DNA of 64,000 nt from Lachnospiraceae bacterium MC2017 (lineage in GTDB: Bacteria > Bacillota > Clostridia > Lachnospirales > Lachnospiraceae): the NCBI GenBank assembly GCA_000701625.1, contig JNJK01000005.1, positions 186,001 through 250,000 of the forward strand, in the 5' to 3' direction. Below, in pieces: positions 50,244 to 60,300 of the stretch (position 1 is its first letter; each line of letters starts with the position of its first letter). The position numbers and the translations under genes are program-made. Under the pieces are notes generated by a model. That model did no database searches and was not told the DNA's origin. It worked only from the letters and a program-made list of their open reading frames with translations.

Positions 50244-53192
50244 TTATAAATAATGCACCCCTACGCTCTTTATAGACAACGAATGATCCTTTAATCTAAC
50301 CAACTCCGAGCAGACTTTGCAAAAAAGCTTTGCGAAAGCCTCCGCTGTAGTTCTTTCATAGACTCCGGCATCGTAATCAACCAAAACCCCGAAAGCATTT
50401 TCGCTGTCAAGTATCTCCAAATCCATTTTGTTGTCACATGCTGTATTTGGTGACACCAGTTCAGATATCTCTTTTACTATTTCGTCATTTTCCTTAAAAT
50501 CATAAATATCTCCTTGAAAAATCATGCAAAGAAGATCATTTCCATAATATCCGCCGCATTCTTCCCAGTACGATACATGACCATGGGCGATACCATCCCT
50601 TACCTGTGCTGCAACTTCATTTAAAAAACTCTCTATAGACAGGTCTTCCTCAAGCGTAAATGTCACCGGCAGATCCAGCAAAAAACATCCGACCGAATCC
50701 ATCTTTCGCAGATCATTTCTTCCGTTCCAGTTCCATGTAAATGCCACATTTCCGTTTTCACTATCTAAAGAGAGCGCGATCGCCGCTGCCGCGATATATA
50801 GCCCGTTCCTACCAAGCTCGTACATATCACTGATCCGCTGCACTTCTTCTCTCTTAAACGGAAACTTCAGGAAAAACTTGTCATCCACATTCTCGCGATC
50901 ATTATGATCAGGCGTTGGATACGTAACACAGTCTGTCCTGTCATAGCGTTCTCTAAAATAATCCATTTCCTTGCCAAACGCATCCGACTCCCTGAACAAT
51001 TCTTCATCAACACAGATTTCTAAATACTCATCCTTAACCACGGGCTCATTTCTGTATATCCTGCCTATATCTTCCAAAAGTAAGTGATATGATCCCCCAG
51101 CGCATATCGCGTGGCATACATCTATCAAACATACCTTTGAGTCCGGTGTTTCTATCAATCTGCATCGAAACAGCGGAGTATTGTCAAAGCGAAACGGCTT
51201 TACAAATTCCGCGGCGGCTATTTCAAGTTCTTCGTTATTCATCTTTTCCGGAACGATCTTCGACATGACACATTTATCAAATCTCTGCAGAAAACCGGAT
51301 TCAGTTTCTTCTATAGTGCTGGTTATCGACGGATGCAGGAGCATCGCTTTTTCAATAGCCTCCGCTAACTTATTGAGATCAACCGAAGTATCAAGTAAAA
51401 ATCTTTCCGCTAGATTTAATACCGAAGAATCCGGATTCTCTTTTTGAACACATATCAGATAATTCTGGGTAGCATTTACATGTACATAAGGAACCTCTTT
51501 AGCAGGTACCGGTATGTCTGATCTTTCTTGCTTCCTAATCAGCGTCTCTATCTCTTTCGCAGTCCTTCCTTCATATATATCCTGCGCGTTTAATCCCTTA
51601 AGACGGCATTTCAATATCACGAGCATCACCTTGATCGAGTCTCCGCCAAGGTCAAAGAAATCATCATTTATGCCGACTTTTCTATTACATTGAAGAACTG
51701 TCTCAAACGCTTCACATATAGCCCTCTGTACATCATTTTCAGGCTCTGCATATGTACCATGCGTCCCTACAGCAGAGGGTTCCGGCAATCTAAGCTTATC
51801 AACTTTTCCATTTGCATTAAGCGGGATCTCCGTGATCCTCACAAAGCACTGCGGTATCATATACTCCGGAATATATGAACTGAGCAGCTTAAAAGATTTT
51901 CCCGGAGAAAGCTCTATGTCTCCCTTATAATATGCACAGAGATACGACGTGCCATTATCTCCCTTAAACGCCTTTACAGCGCAAAACTCTGTGCCAAATG
52001 CTTTATTTACAGCATTTTCAACTTCTGATAATTCTACGCGGTTTCCGTTGATCTTTACCATTTCACCGATCCGGCCCCAAACGGTATATCTGCCCTCTTT
52101 ATCCAGTGAAGCATAATCTGCGCTCTTAAAGAACCTCTTTCCGCGGATCGTTACAAATGCTCGTTCATTTTCCTTTTGCAGGTCATGATATCCTCTAAAG
52201 AACGGAAGATATACGCACAGCTCACCTTCATCAGCTTCGTTCCTGTCTTCATCTATAAGCACTATCTCACTGTTCTTTGTAGGGTAGCCTATTGGCGTGT
52301 TGCTGTATGCACGGTCTATCTTAAAATGGCAGGCAGCGTATGCAAATTCACTAGAACCGTAGATATTTATTACATCAAAATCACCTCCGGCAATACCGGA
52401 TACGATCTCCCCTCCCGTATAGCAGACACGCATTGACTTTATTCCAAGCTGCTGCAGTACTTTTAAAAATGTAGGTGTCATAAATGTTGAATCGATCCTG
52501 TGCTCATTTAAATATGAACTGAGTCTGACCGGGTCCATTGTGATCTCCCATGAAATGGCGTGGATCGTACATCCAAACCCGAGAACCCCCACAGTTATAT
52601 AAACTCCACCCACAAAAGATTCCGGAATAACGTGTCCAAATCTCAATATTTCTTTTCGTTTTCCTTCTCCCTCTCCATCAGGATACACATGTTCATACAG
52701 GAAACCTTTACCTAACCCCTCCCACATGAGGTCATATACACCATATTCTTCAGCTGCCCCCTTAGGTGCACCGCTGCTGCCGGAAGTATAGATATAAAAT
52801 GCAAGGTCATGAGGATCCGGCTCAATAAACTCCGGACATTCCGGAAGCTTCATAGCTTCTTCCCATTCTGCCTCTCTCATTACCAGTGCGCAGCCGCAGT
52901 CTTTTATCACATAATCTATTCGCTCTTTCCCCATCAGGTCTTCAAGCGCGACCCACGCTGCACCAGCCATCATTACACCGATGCGAGTAGCTATATACTC
53001 CATTCCCTTGGGATAATATATCCCAACTGTATCCTCTTTACCGATGCCTCTGTCCTGTAGATAGCGGTTGACCCTCATAGCACAGTTAAAAAGATCCCTG
53101 TAGGTCGTACTCCGCGCACCATCCCGATCCACCACCGCAACACGGTCAGGATACTGCTCCGCATTCTTTTTAAGTCTTTCTATAAAATCCAT
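50244..53192 (-). CDS. NRPS-like A-PCP-C protein
   Basis: The 982-residue protein has an adenylation domain (about 1-470: YIYTSGSSGAPKG at 133-145, NIYGSSEFAYA, GRIGEMVKINGNRVELSEVE at 373-392, NGKVDK lysine 463). A carrier domain follows (FFDLGGDSIKV, phosphopantetheine Ser 519), then a condensation-type domain (about 570-982). The condensation motif HHxxxDG reads CHAICAG (His 694 kept, first His and Asp lost). There is no thioesterase or reductase. The order A-PCP-C suggests an activated amino or aryl acid transferred to a free acceptor. It lies 11 bp after the MATE gene and directly before the symporter gene. Confidence 0.9.
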   Translation of the reverse strand: MDFIERLKKNAEQYPDRVAVVDRDGARSTTYRDLFNCAMRVNRYLQDRGIGKEDTVGIYYPKGMEYIATRIGVMMAGAAWVALEDLMGKERIDYVIKDCGCALVMREAEWEEAMKLPECPEFIEPDPHDLAFYIYTSGSSGAPKGAAEEYGVYDLMWEGLGKGFLYEHVYPDGEGEGKRKEILRFGHVIPESFVGGVYITVGVLGFGCTIHAISWEITMDPVRLSSYLNEHRIDSTFMTPTFLKVLQQLGIKSMRVCYTGGEIVSGIAGGDFDVINIYGSSEFAYAACHFKIDRAYSNTPIGYPTKNSEIVLIDEDRNEADEGELCVYLPFFRGYHDLQKENERAFVTIRGKRFFKSADYASLDKEGRYTVWGRIGEMVKINGNRVELSEVENAVNKAFGTEFCAVKAFKGDNGTSYLCAYYKGDIELSPGKSFKLLSSYIPEYMIPQCFVRITEIPLNANGKVDKLRLPEPSAVGTHGTYAEPENDVQRAICEAFETVLQCNRKVGINDDFFDLGGDSIKVMLVILKCRLKGLNAQDIYEGRTAKEIETLIRKQERSDIPVPAKEVPYVHVNATQNYLICVQKENPDSSVLNLAERFLLDTSVDLNKLAEAIEKAMLLHPSITSTIEETESGFLQRFDKCVMSKIVPEKMNNEELEIAAAEFVKPFRFDNTPLFRCRLIETPDSKVCLIDVCHAICAGGSYHLLLEDIGRIYRNEPVVKDEYLEICVDEELFRESDAFGKEMDYFRERYDRTDCVTYPTPDHNDRENVDDKFFLKFPFKREEVQRISDMYELGRNGLYIAAAAIALSLDSENGNVAFTWNWNGRNDLRKMDSVGCFLLDLPVTFTLEEDLSIESFLNEVAAQVRDGIAHGHVSYWEECGGYYGNDLLCMIFQGDIYDFKENDEIVKEISELVSPNTACDNKMDLEILDSENAFGVLVDYDAGVYERTTAEAFAKLFCKVCSELVRLKDHSLSIKSVGVHYL

Positions 53193-53203
53193 AATTTTTC
53201 CCT

Positions 53204-54925
53204 TTAGTCTATCTCAAATGAATTTCGGTTAAAGCTGAGTGACGTGAAGTTAAGTTTATTATTCGTAATATTTTCGATAAGGCATGAAACAACAAACGAT
53301 CTGAGCGATCCAATCTCGTTATCCGGATCAGTTAGATCATAAAAGACCCCATTATCCTTGGTTATTATATGCACTCCCTTTCCTGCTTCTACTATGCACT
53401 CCGCAAGAACCTTTTTCCCGGGATTCAGATCATATATGAGCATAAACAGTTCTTCGAAAAGTATCATGACCCTGTTTACAGTCGTATCACTTTTTCCATC
53501 ATCCCTCAGCGTCTGACATATCCGGTCTCTTGTGGAAATGACCACCTCAGGTGTGACTTCAAATTCATACATCCAGATGTGGCGCTCTTTTTCCAGAGGG
53601 GAGATGAAAAGGGCATAGCTATCTTTATCATACCGGATGCAGATATAGAGATATGACAGCAGATACCCAAGCCCCGGAGCGATCGTCAGTCCGACAAACA
53701 TACCAAAAACTCCCCCGATCTGTCCGCCGATAACAGCTAACGGAGCCGCGACTGCCGCATCTCTTAATGCACATATCAATACACCCAATGGAATTTTGTC
53801 TATGAGGATATAATAAGAAGAGTCAAGATACATCCTGCTCGTGAAAACCAGCGTAAGAGACATCATTCTCAGCCCCGTCACAGCTATACCCACAGTCTGC
53901 GGATCTGTTATACCGAGGAACCGCACGATCAGCGGGGCACCCAAAATGATCATAGCTGTAACAATTGCGCTCTCGATCACTGCTGTATTTCTCGCGAGCT
54001 TCCATACTTCACTCACCCCCGGATATGTTTTCTCTCCGAGATACACGCTTACTATCGGAGTGAGTGCCACCCCGACTCCGTCAAAAGCAAACTGTATTTC
54101 TTTGATAAAAGCCACAACAGAGATCAATATCATCATACTGCTGCCGAAACTCCAGGATATGTAACGGCTCAATACAAATGTAAATATCACCAGGAATAAA
54201 AATGTGCTTGAATCCACAATACTGTATTCGATAATGCCCTTAAGCTTCGCATATGAAAAATAAAGATTAAATCGAAGTGAATTTTTCTTCTTAAAAAAGT
54301 GGATTAATAATATGAGCATGGATGCTGCACGTGTAAAAAAAGATGCGAAACTCAAGCCTCCGATTCCCATTACCGGAGCCAGCAAAATCGAAAAGATGAT
54401 ATTGCCTATAGCAGATGACGCAGTTGCCAGGGTACTCAGGAACTCATCCCCATCAGCAAAGACCATACCGGAAAGCAGTGTTTCAAAAGGAGCGATAAGG
54501 GCAACATAGTTTATCCAAAACAAATACTTCCTTGCCTGTATCAGTCCCTCACCCTCAGCTCCGATAAAATCAAGGTATATTTTTTCGCTGGAAAGCAGCA
54601 GGACAAACAGAAAGACCCCAGTAACGATCGTTCCGAGAACCCCTACACCAAATGTACGGTCAGCTTCTTTTCTGTCAAATGCACCAACCTCTTTTGAATA
54701 AATGATTGGTACGCCCAGCGAAAACATCAGTGCAAAAAAGCTCGCCAGAGAGTAAAACGGCAAAGCCAGATTTACGCCTATGACAGCATCCGCTCCCAGC
54801 ATGATACCCGCGATGAACGAATCCGACATCACCACAAATGCCAGAAAAAACGAAGTCACTATTCCTCCTGCCAGCATGGAATAAAATTTTGACGATATAA
54901 AAGTCTGTTTAGTTAACACGTTCAT
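53204..54925 (-). CDS. MATE-family transporter with C-terminal GHKL-like domain
   Basis: The 573-residue protein has a twelve-helix MATE exporter core over about residues 1-450 (VVMSDSFIAGIMLGADAVIGVNLALPFY and so on). The C-terminal ~120 residues are soluble and resemble a HATPase_c_2 domain: VNRVMILFEELFMLIYDLNP (N-box-like), HIITKDNGVFYDLTD (D-x-G box) and a final beta strand pair. MATE proteins normally end after the helices. ATG 54925 follows AAGGGGAGA. It is the first gene of the operon with the NRPS-like protein and the symporter. Confidence 0.88.
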   Translation of the reverse strand: MNVLTKQTFISSKFYSMLAGGIVTSFFLAFVVMSDSFIAGIMLGADAVIGVNLALPFYSLASFFALMFSLGVPIIYSKEVGAFDRKEADRTFGVGVLGTIVTGVFLFVLLLSSEKIYLDFIGAEGEGLIQARKYLFWINYVALIAPFETLLSGMVFADGDEFLSTLATASSAIGNIIFSILLAPVMGIGGLSFASFFTRAASMLILLIHFFKKKNSLRFNLYFSYAKLKGIIEYSIVDSSTFLFLVIFTFVLSRYISWSFGSSMMILISVVAFIKEIQFAFDGVGVALTPIVSVYLGEKTYPGVSEVWKLARNTAVIESAIVTAMIILGAPLIVRFLGITDPQTVGIAVTGLRMMSLTLVFTSRMYLDSSYYILIDKIPLGVLICALRDAAVAAPLAVIGGQIGGVFGMFVGLTIAPGLGYLLSYLYICIRYDKDSYALFISPLEKERHIWMYEFEVTPEVVISTRDRICQTLRDDGKSDTTVNRVMILFEELFMLIYDLNPGKKVLAECIVEAGKGVHIITKDNGVFYDLTDPDNEIGSLRSFVVSCLIENITNNKLNFTSLSFNRNSFEID

Positions 54926-54948
54926 TACTTTATGTATTCTCCCCTTGT

Positions 54949-54985
54949 GTAACAAGTTATGCCTGGCTCGATAAAGCCTTGTTAC
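54949..54985 (-). promoter_or_regulatory. Hairpin in the MATE operon leader
   Basis: GTAACAAG and CTTGTTAC (8 bp, perfect) enclose an inner GGCT/AGCC stem, just upstream of the MATE ribosome site (AAGGGGAG). It has no T tail, so it may tune translation or be an operator. The 54926-55497 gap also holds decayed gene fragments and a terminator copy (separate entries). Confidence 0.45.
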
Positions 54986-55050
54986 TCTATTATCTACATC
55001 GGTATTTTTTCTTAAAAATGTACATTGCATATTCTTGTTTTCAAAAAAAT

Positions 55051-55104
55051 GACTATAGCCTCAGGCTTTCCAAGGTCATGAAAAACTCCGAATCTATTTA
55101 TCTG
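55051..55104 (+). pseudogene. Fragment of a second chemoreceptor gene
   Basis: In the plus frame it reads [13 protein letters not shown], matching [13 protein letters not shown] of the intact chemoreceptor at 55819-55872. The DNA agrees at 24 of 28 bases over the best part. There is no start, stop or continuation, so it is a remnant of a duplicated or replaced receptor gene. Confidence 0.6.
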
Positions 55105-55154
55105 TTTATAGCATTTTCATTCCGAACATATTTGATTGTTTCTACTCATATTCT

Positions 55155-55186
55155 AAAAAAGGGAATGACATCTTCTGTCATTCCCG
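55155..55186 (-). terminator. Orphan terminator, copy of the one at 48535
   Basis: GGGAATGACA / TGTCATTCCC stem with TTTTTTAG after it on the minus strand. The surrounding 63 bases (55131-55193) duplicate 48511-48573. No intact gene ends here, only a gene remnant. Confidence 0.8.
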
Positions 55187-55194
55187 CTAAAAAA

Positions 55195-55323
55195 TTAATA
55201 TCCTCTCTTTTTATCTACCACATATTTCAGCGGTAACCCATTGACATAGTTTTCCAGATCTTCACAGAACATCTCTACATTTTTATCTACCGTGTATTCC
55301 AGCGGAATGACTGCTCTGAACAT
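55195..55323 (-). pseudogene. C-terminal remnant of an unknown gene
   Basis: A 42-codon frame (MFRAVIPLEYTVDKNVEMFC, then EDLENYVNGLPLKYVVDKK) ends just before the orphan terminator. The open frame extends upstream without a start to a TGA near 55363, and neighbouring frames also look coding. It therefore looks like the 3' end of a decayed gene that once used that terminator. The family is not recognised. Confidence 0.45.
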
Positions 55324-55412
55324 TTTCCACTTCTGGATATTCCTACTATAGTCTTGAGATCAAAGGCCTTCGCTCTTTTCGCAATCATCATTGTCAAAAT
55401 ACGCAATTAATA

Positions 55413-55440
55413 TACATTTTATCAAAAAACTGCCGAATAA
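55413..55440 (+). promoter_or_regulatory. Sigma-28 (SigD)-like promoter of the chemoreceptor gene
   Basis: TACA at 55413, 15 bases, then GCCGAATAA at 55432, close to the motility-sigma consensus TAAA-N15-GCCGATAT. It precedes a chemoreceptor gene, the typical target of that sigma factor. Confidence 0.5.
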
Positions 55441-55497
55441 TATATTGGAAACCCGTATACCTCAACCTTTTTTAATCATTTTTAAGGGGGAACTACC

Positions 55498-57210
55498 ATG
55501 AATATAAAAAATCTTGTAAAAGTGGATAAAAAGAAAATACATGACATGAATGTTGAATCTAAATTCAGTTCAACTTTCAAACAGATTATCGTGATGTTCT
55601 GCGCTGCAGTTGCCATGCTTACGATCACTATAGTCTCATCAGGCATATCTGTAAGCAGGCTTTATAACACCTACTACACCATGAACACTATACAGGGTGA
55701 TATAAGAATAGATATGCAGGCTTTATCAAAGGCCTTTCTCTGGGCGCTGTCATCTCCGGATGATGCTATCAGAAAAGAACAGCTTCAAAAAGCTATGGAC
55801 AAATTTGGTGAGTTTGAAGATAATCTCAGCAACCTATCTAAAGTCATGAAAAATTCTGACTCTATTTCATTGGTATCAAAAGACCTGAAAACTGTCGAAG
55901 CAAATGGAAAAGTTCTCGGTGATATGTTCAGCAATAATGCAAGTTCTGAGGATTTATTCTATTACTTTAACGATACTCTGTATCCATCTATAGATGCAGC
56001 TGTAAAAGATTTTAAGGCTGTGTCCTCCGCTTCTACCGACGAAGCCGCGAAAGCATATAAAACTTCTCTCGTTTTCTGCATCATTATGTCTGTCATTACT
56101 CTTATTGTCGTTATATTGGTAATGCTTTACATAGTTGATGTAAAAATCGCACTGTCTGAGTCGATACTTAAGCCTGTCGAAGAGATTTCCAAAGCTGCCG
56201 ATAAAATGGCCACGGGTAATCTCCATATAAATATCGACTATGAATCAGAGGATGAACTCGGACGACTGGCAAAAGACCTTAATTCCTCAACTTCCGTGAC
56301 AGAACAGATCATAAATGATATCCGAGAAACACTTTTACTCCTTTCCAACGGAGATTTTACACACGGAACTCTTAAGCCTGAACTATACAAAAACGATTTT
56401 GCACAAATTAGCGAAGCTCTGACAAACATTACTGATTCTCTTTCTGATACATTGTCACAGGTTCGTGATTCTTCTAATCATGTTTCAGATGGTGCAAATG
56501 GTATGAGCACGGCAGCCTCCGATCTGGCTGAGGGCACTGCAAATCAGGCGGCAGCTGTTCAGGAACTCAACGCTTCTGTCTCTACGATAACTTCTCAGAC
56601 CAAAAACATGGCTGAAATAGCCGAAAGATCAGAAAAAATGGCTGACAAGGTTAGAGAAGATGCAGATGCCAGCGCACGAAAGATGAGCCTCGTTACAGAA
56701 GCTATGGTCCGCATCACCGAAGCCTCTACCGAGATCGAGCAGGTTACAAATACTATCGAATCCATAGCCAAGCAAACTCAGCTCCTCGCTCTTAACGCTT
56801 CTATAGAAGCTGCGCGCGCCGGAGAATCAGGACGCGGCTTTGCCGTAGTTGCTGATGAGATCAGCACTCTCGCCAGTCAGAGTACTGACGCCGCTAAGAA
56901 TACTTATCAGCTCATTCAGGATACTATGAGCGAGATAAAGAACGGAAATGCTGTTGTCGGCGAAACAACCGACGCCCTGCAGCATATGCAGGAATCTGTT
57001 GAATCTATCACGACCATGATAGTAGAAACCGGTAATATGGCAAAACATCAGGCAGCCAGCATGACCGAGATCTCAGCAGGAATCGAACAGATATCCACCG
57101 TTGTACAAAGTAATTCCGATACAGCCCAGCAATCAAATGATCTATCCCAGTCACTAACCGAACAGGCTGAAAATCTGATTGGAATAATTAATAACTTTAA
57201 TCTGAAATAA
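55498..57210 (+). CDS. Methyl-accepting chemotaxis protein
   Basis: The 570-residue protein has membrane segments at about 33-55 and 190-212 enclosing a four-helix-bundle sensor ([19 protein letters not shown]). HAMP follows (about 213-265, [20 protein letters not shown]), then a long signalling coil with the conserved hairpin tip [20 protein letters not shown]. It senses a small molecule outside the cell and controls CheA. AAGGGGGA is the ribosome site. It is a single gene with a sigma-28-like promoter and a hairpin downstream. Cluster che/fla genes are not in the window. Confidence 0.96.
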   Translation: MNIKNLVKVDKKKIHDMNVESKFSSTFKQIIVMFCAAVAMLTITIVSSGISVSRLYNTYYTMNTIQGDIRIDMQALSKAFLWALSSPDDAIRKEQLQKAMDKFGEFEDNLSNLSKVMKNSDSISLVSKDLKTVEANGKVLGDMFSNNASSEDLFYYFNDTLYPSIDAAVKDFKAVSSASTDEAAKAYKTSLVFCIIMSVITLIVVILVMLYIVDVKIALSESILKPVEEISKAADKMATGNLHINIDYESEDELGRLAKDLNSSTSVTEQIINDIRETLLLLSNGDFTHGTLKPELYKNDFAQISEALTNITDSLSDTLSQVRDSSNHVSDGANGMSTAASDLAEGTANQAAAVQELNASVSTITSQTKNMAEIAERSEKMADKVREDADASARKMSLVTEAMVRITEASTEIEQVTNTIESIAKQTQLLALNASIEAARAGESGRGFAVVADEISTLASQSTDAAKNTYQLIQDTMSEIKNGNAVVGETTDALQHMQESVESITTMIVETGNMAKHQAASMTEISAGIEQISTVVQSNSDTAQQSNDLSQSLTEQAENLIGIINNFNLK

Positions 57211-57235
57211 ATTCTAAATAAGATCAGCTACGCAA

Positions 57236-57262
57236 GATCCCCGCCGGAAACCGGCGGGGATC
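57236..57262. terminator. GC-rich hairpin after the chemoreceptor gene
   Basis: GATCCCCGCCGG and CCGGCGGGGATC form a perfect 12-bp stem with an AAA loop. A T-run is not immediate on either strand, yet the location between convergent genes fits a terminator. Confidence 0.7.
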
Positions 57263-57304
57263 TGCTGATTTGGAATTCTTATGGGATTTTTATCTACACA
57301 CAGA

Positions 57305-60300
57305 TTACTTAAGAGTAACCTTTGTTGTGTACTTCTTGCCATTGATCTCTGCAGATACTTTGAGAGTACCCTTCTTTGCACAGGTAACACTTACATGTTT
57401 ACCGTCCTTAGATACAGAAATCTTTGCGTCTTTTAACTTATTTGTACTCCATACAGCTGTGCTGATGTCTGTGCCCTTAAGTTCAAGTGCAACAGCTTCA
57501 CTAACCTTACCAGCTGCCTTCTTCTCCATTTCAGGAGCCTGGATCCTGAGGGACTTTGTGACATCCTTACCCTCAACCTTGTAGCCGATCACTACTTCAG
57601 AAGCACCCTTCTTAAATGTGATCTTGCCATTCTTACTGATCTTTACTCCCTTTCCGCTGACTACCTTAAATGTTCCCTTATCACCCTTAAGTACTACCTT
57701 CTTTGCACCAAAGTTAATAGTTACATTACCTGACTCAGCAGATGCAAGAGTAGTTGTATCACCAGGTGCTGCGATCTGGTCAGCTGTAGAAGATTTTCCG
57801 TTACCTGCTGATGCCTTTGCTGCAGGCTCTGATGCAGGCTTTGTTGTGTCTTCCGGTTTTGCAGGAGCCGGCTGATCCGGTGTCTCTGGTGCCGGTGTTT
57901 CAGGTTTCGGAGCATCAGGATTCGGTGTATCCGGTGTCTCTGGTGCCGGCTTGTCCGGTGTCTCTGGTGCCGGCTTGTCCGGTGTCTCTGGTGCCGGCTT
58001 GTCCGGTGTCTCTGGTGCCGGTGTTTCAGGTGTCGGAGCATCAGGAGTCGGTGTCTCCGGTGTCGGCTTGTCCGGGGTCGGATCATCCGGTGTTGTCGGT
58101 GTCGGATCATCCGATGTCGGATCATCCGGAGTTACAGGAGTCGGATCATCCGGGGTAGGCTGATCCGGTGTCTCTGGTGTCGGATCTTCAGGTATTTCAG
58201 GTGAAGGATCCGGTGTCAGATCGCCTGTGTGTCCTTCGCCTTCAAATACGTAAGAGTCAAGTTTCATCAGCTCAGTGCCTTCACCCTTAAATACAAGGAA
58301 CACATTTCTCTTTCCGGTAATGTTTGTGATATCTGTAGAAAGTTCAGTATACTCCTCTGTACCTGCCGGAACTTCCAATGTTCCTAAGAGGCTTCCTTCA
58401 GGGCTGTCTACACGTACTTCAATGCTTCCACCCTTTTCAGACTTTACTCTTGCCTTAAATGTATCAGCGCCGGCTTCACCAAAATCTGCACCAGCAACAC
58501 TTGTCCAGTCACCGTCATCAAGCTTTACAAGTTCTCTGTGGAAATCATCGATATTAGCAACTTTGATGCCCTTATTCCAAGCAATTGTCTCAGCTTCGAT
58601 CTTCTTATATGGATCAAGAGATTCAAGCTGGCTGATTCCTTCGTAAGTTCCCTTTACAGGCTTGATCATACCATCTTCATCAAGTTCAAGAGCATCGATA
58701 TGAGTTGAGCGATAGCCCTGTGCCTTGTTATATTCCTTTGCAACAGTCTGAGCATGATAGATAAAGTAACTCTTACCTCTGAATACGAATGTTGCGTGAT
58801 GGTTATTTCCACCTACTCCGAACCATGTCTGCGGATTATCGAAAATCTCACCTACATACTCAAAGGGTCCCATCGGACTGTCGCTAGTCATATACGCGAT
58901 GTTTCCTGTTCCCGGATATCCAGCCTTATGAGGTCCGATGAAGTTGGAGCAATAGCTGTAGTAGTATTTATCTCCATACTTAAAGATACCGGAATCCTCA
59001 AACATCGCAGGAGCATCGATTTCTACTGCTTCACCCTCGATGCTTATCATGTCATCACCGAGCTTTGCAACTCTTGCTGTATGCGGGTTGTTATTCTCAC
59101 CATTCCTTCCATCATTCGGAACACCGCCGCCAAAGTAGATGTAAGCAGATCCGTCATCATCTACGAGTACAGCCGGATCAAAACACCATGTTACGCCTGC
59201 ACACCCAGGTGTAGCACGTGTGATGAGAGCCTTTTTGATAGGATCCCTCCAGGGACCTATAGGTGTATCTCCCTCTATAACGCCAATACCGCTGGCATCG
59301 TTTGCGAAATACAGGAAGAACTTATCCTTGCCGTTGATCTTTTTATGAGCGATAGCAGGAGCCCATGAATGATTTGCCCACTCTTTAGCTGCGCCATCTT
59401 TGCCTGCGACTTTGATCTCTCCATGGTCTGTCCAGTTAACCATATCAGATGATGAGATAACTCTAAGAGTTTTGATATAACCAAAGCTGTTGTCCTTCAG
59501 ACTTCCGTCTGTTTTATACTCATAATCATCAGATGTCATATAAACATATACTCTGTCATTGTAAACAAGAGCATATGGATCTGCGCCGAGTTCCTGAGTT
59601 ACGAGCGGGTTAGAATAACCAAGCTGCTTTGCAATTGCGCCTGTGTTAAGGAACTTGAGCTTTACAACCTTTACTGCATCCTTAACATCATAGAATACAG
59701 TCTTGCCGCCGTCCACGTGAGCAGAAAGAAGATTAAACTTGCCCTCAACATCCTTTCTTACATATCCGCTCATCTTGAGCTTAAGTGTTGCGAAAAGTCC
59801 GTCCTCAGCATCAAATGCAACATCATCACCGTCTACGTCGATCACGAGCTTGCCGTCTTCGACAGCAAATTTAGCATCTCCACTGATAGCATCCTCATTG
59901 AACTCAACGTCATCAACATTAACCTTTTCAGGAAGAGCTAATGTAAGTTTAAGGTTCTTGTAACCATTCTTCTCAAGCTTATCGAGTTTGATCTTTGCTT
60001 CTGCTTCCTGGTTGATAACACCAAGGATCTCATCGGGAACTTCAAGCTCTGCTTTAATATTGCTCTCTCTGTAGTCCTTATTTCCTTCATTTACATCCTT
60101 TGAAAGCTCAACGATAGAAAGATCATCAACTATGATATCTAAGAGATCGGCTTCTGTTGCCTGTTGTGCGTTCTTATATGGTGTTTCAATGTAAACATTT
60201 ACAATATCTCTGTCATCATTCTCAGAGAATGTATACTGACCGGAAAGATTTACCCACTCACCCTTCGGTACTGCTTTTGCGTCGATATTGGTAAAGCTCT

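Noticed and set aside
57721-58125. Minus-strand Arg/His-rich frame in the GH43 linker
   Set aside because: An alternative frame of the Pro/Thr repeat DNA within the GH43 gene.
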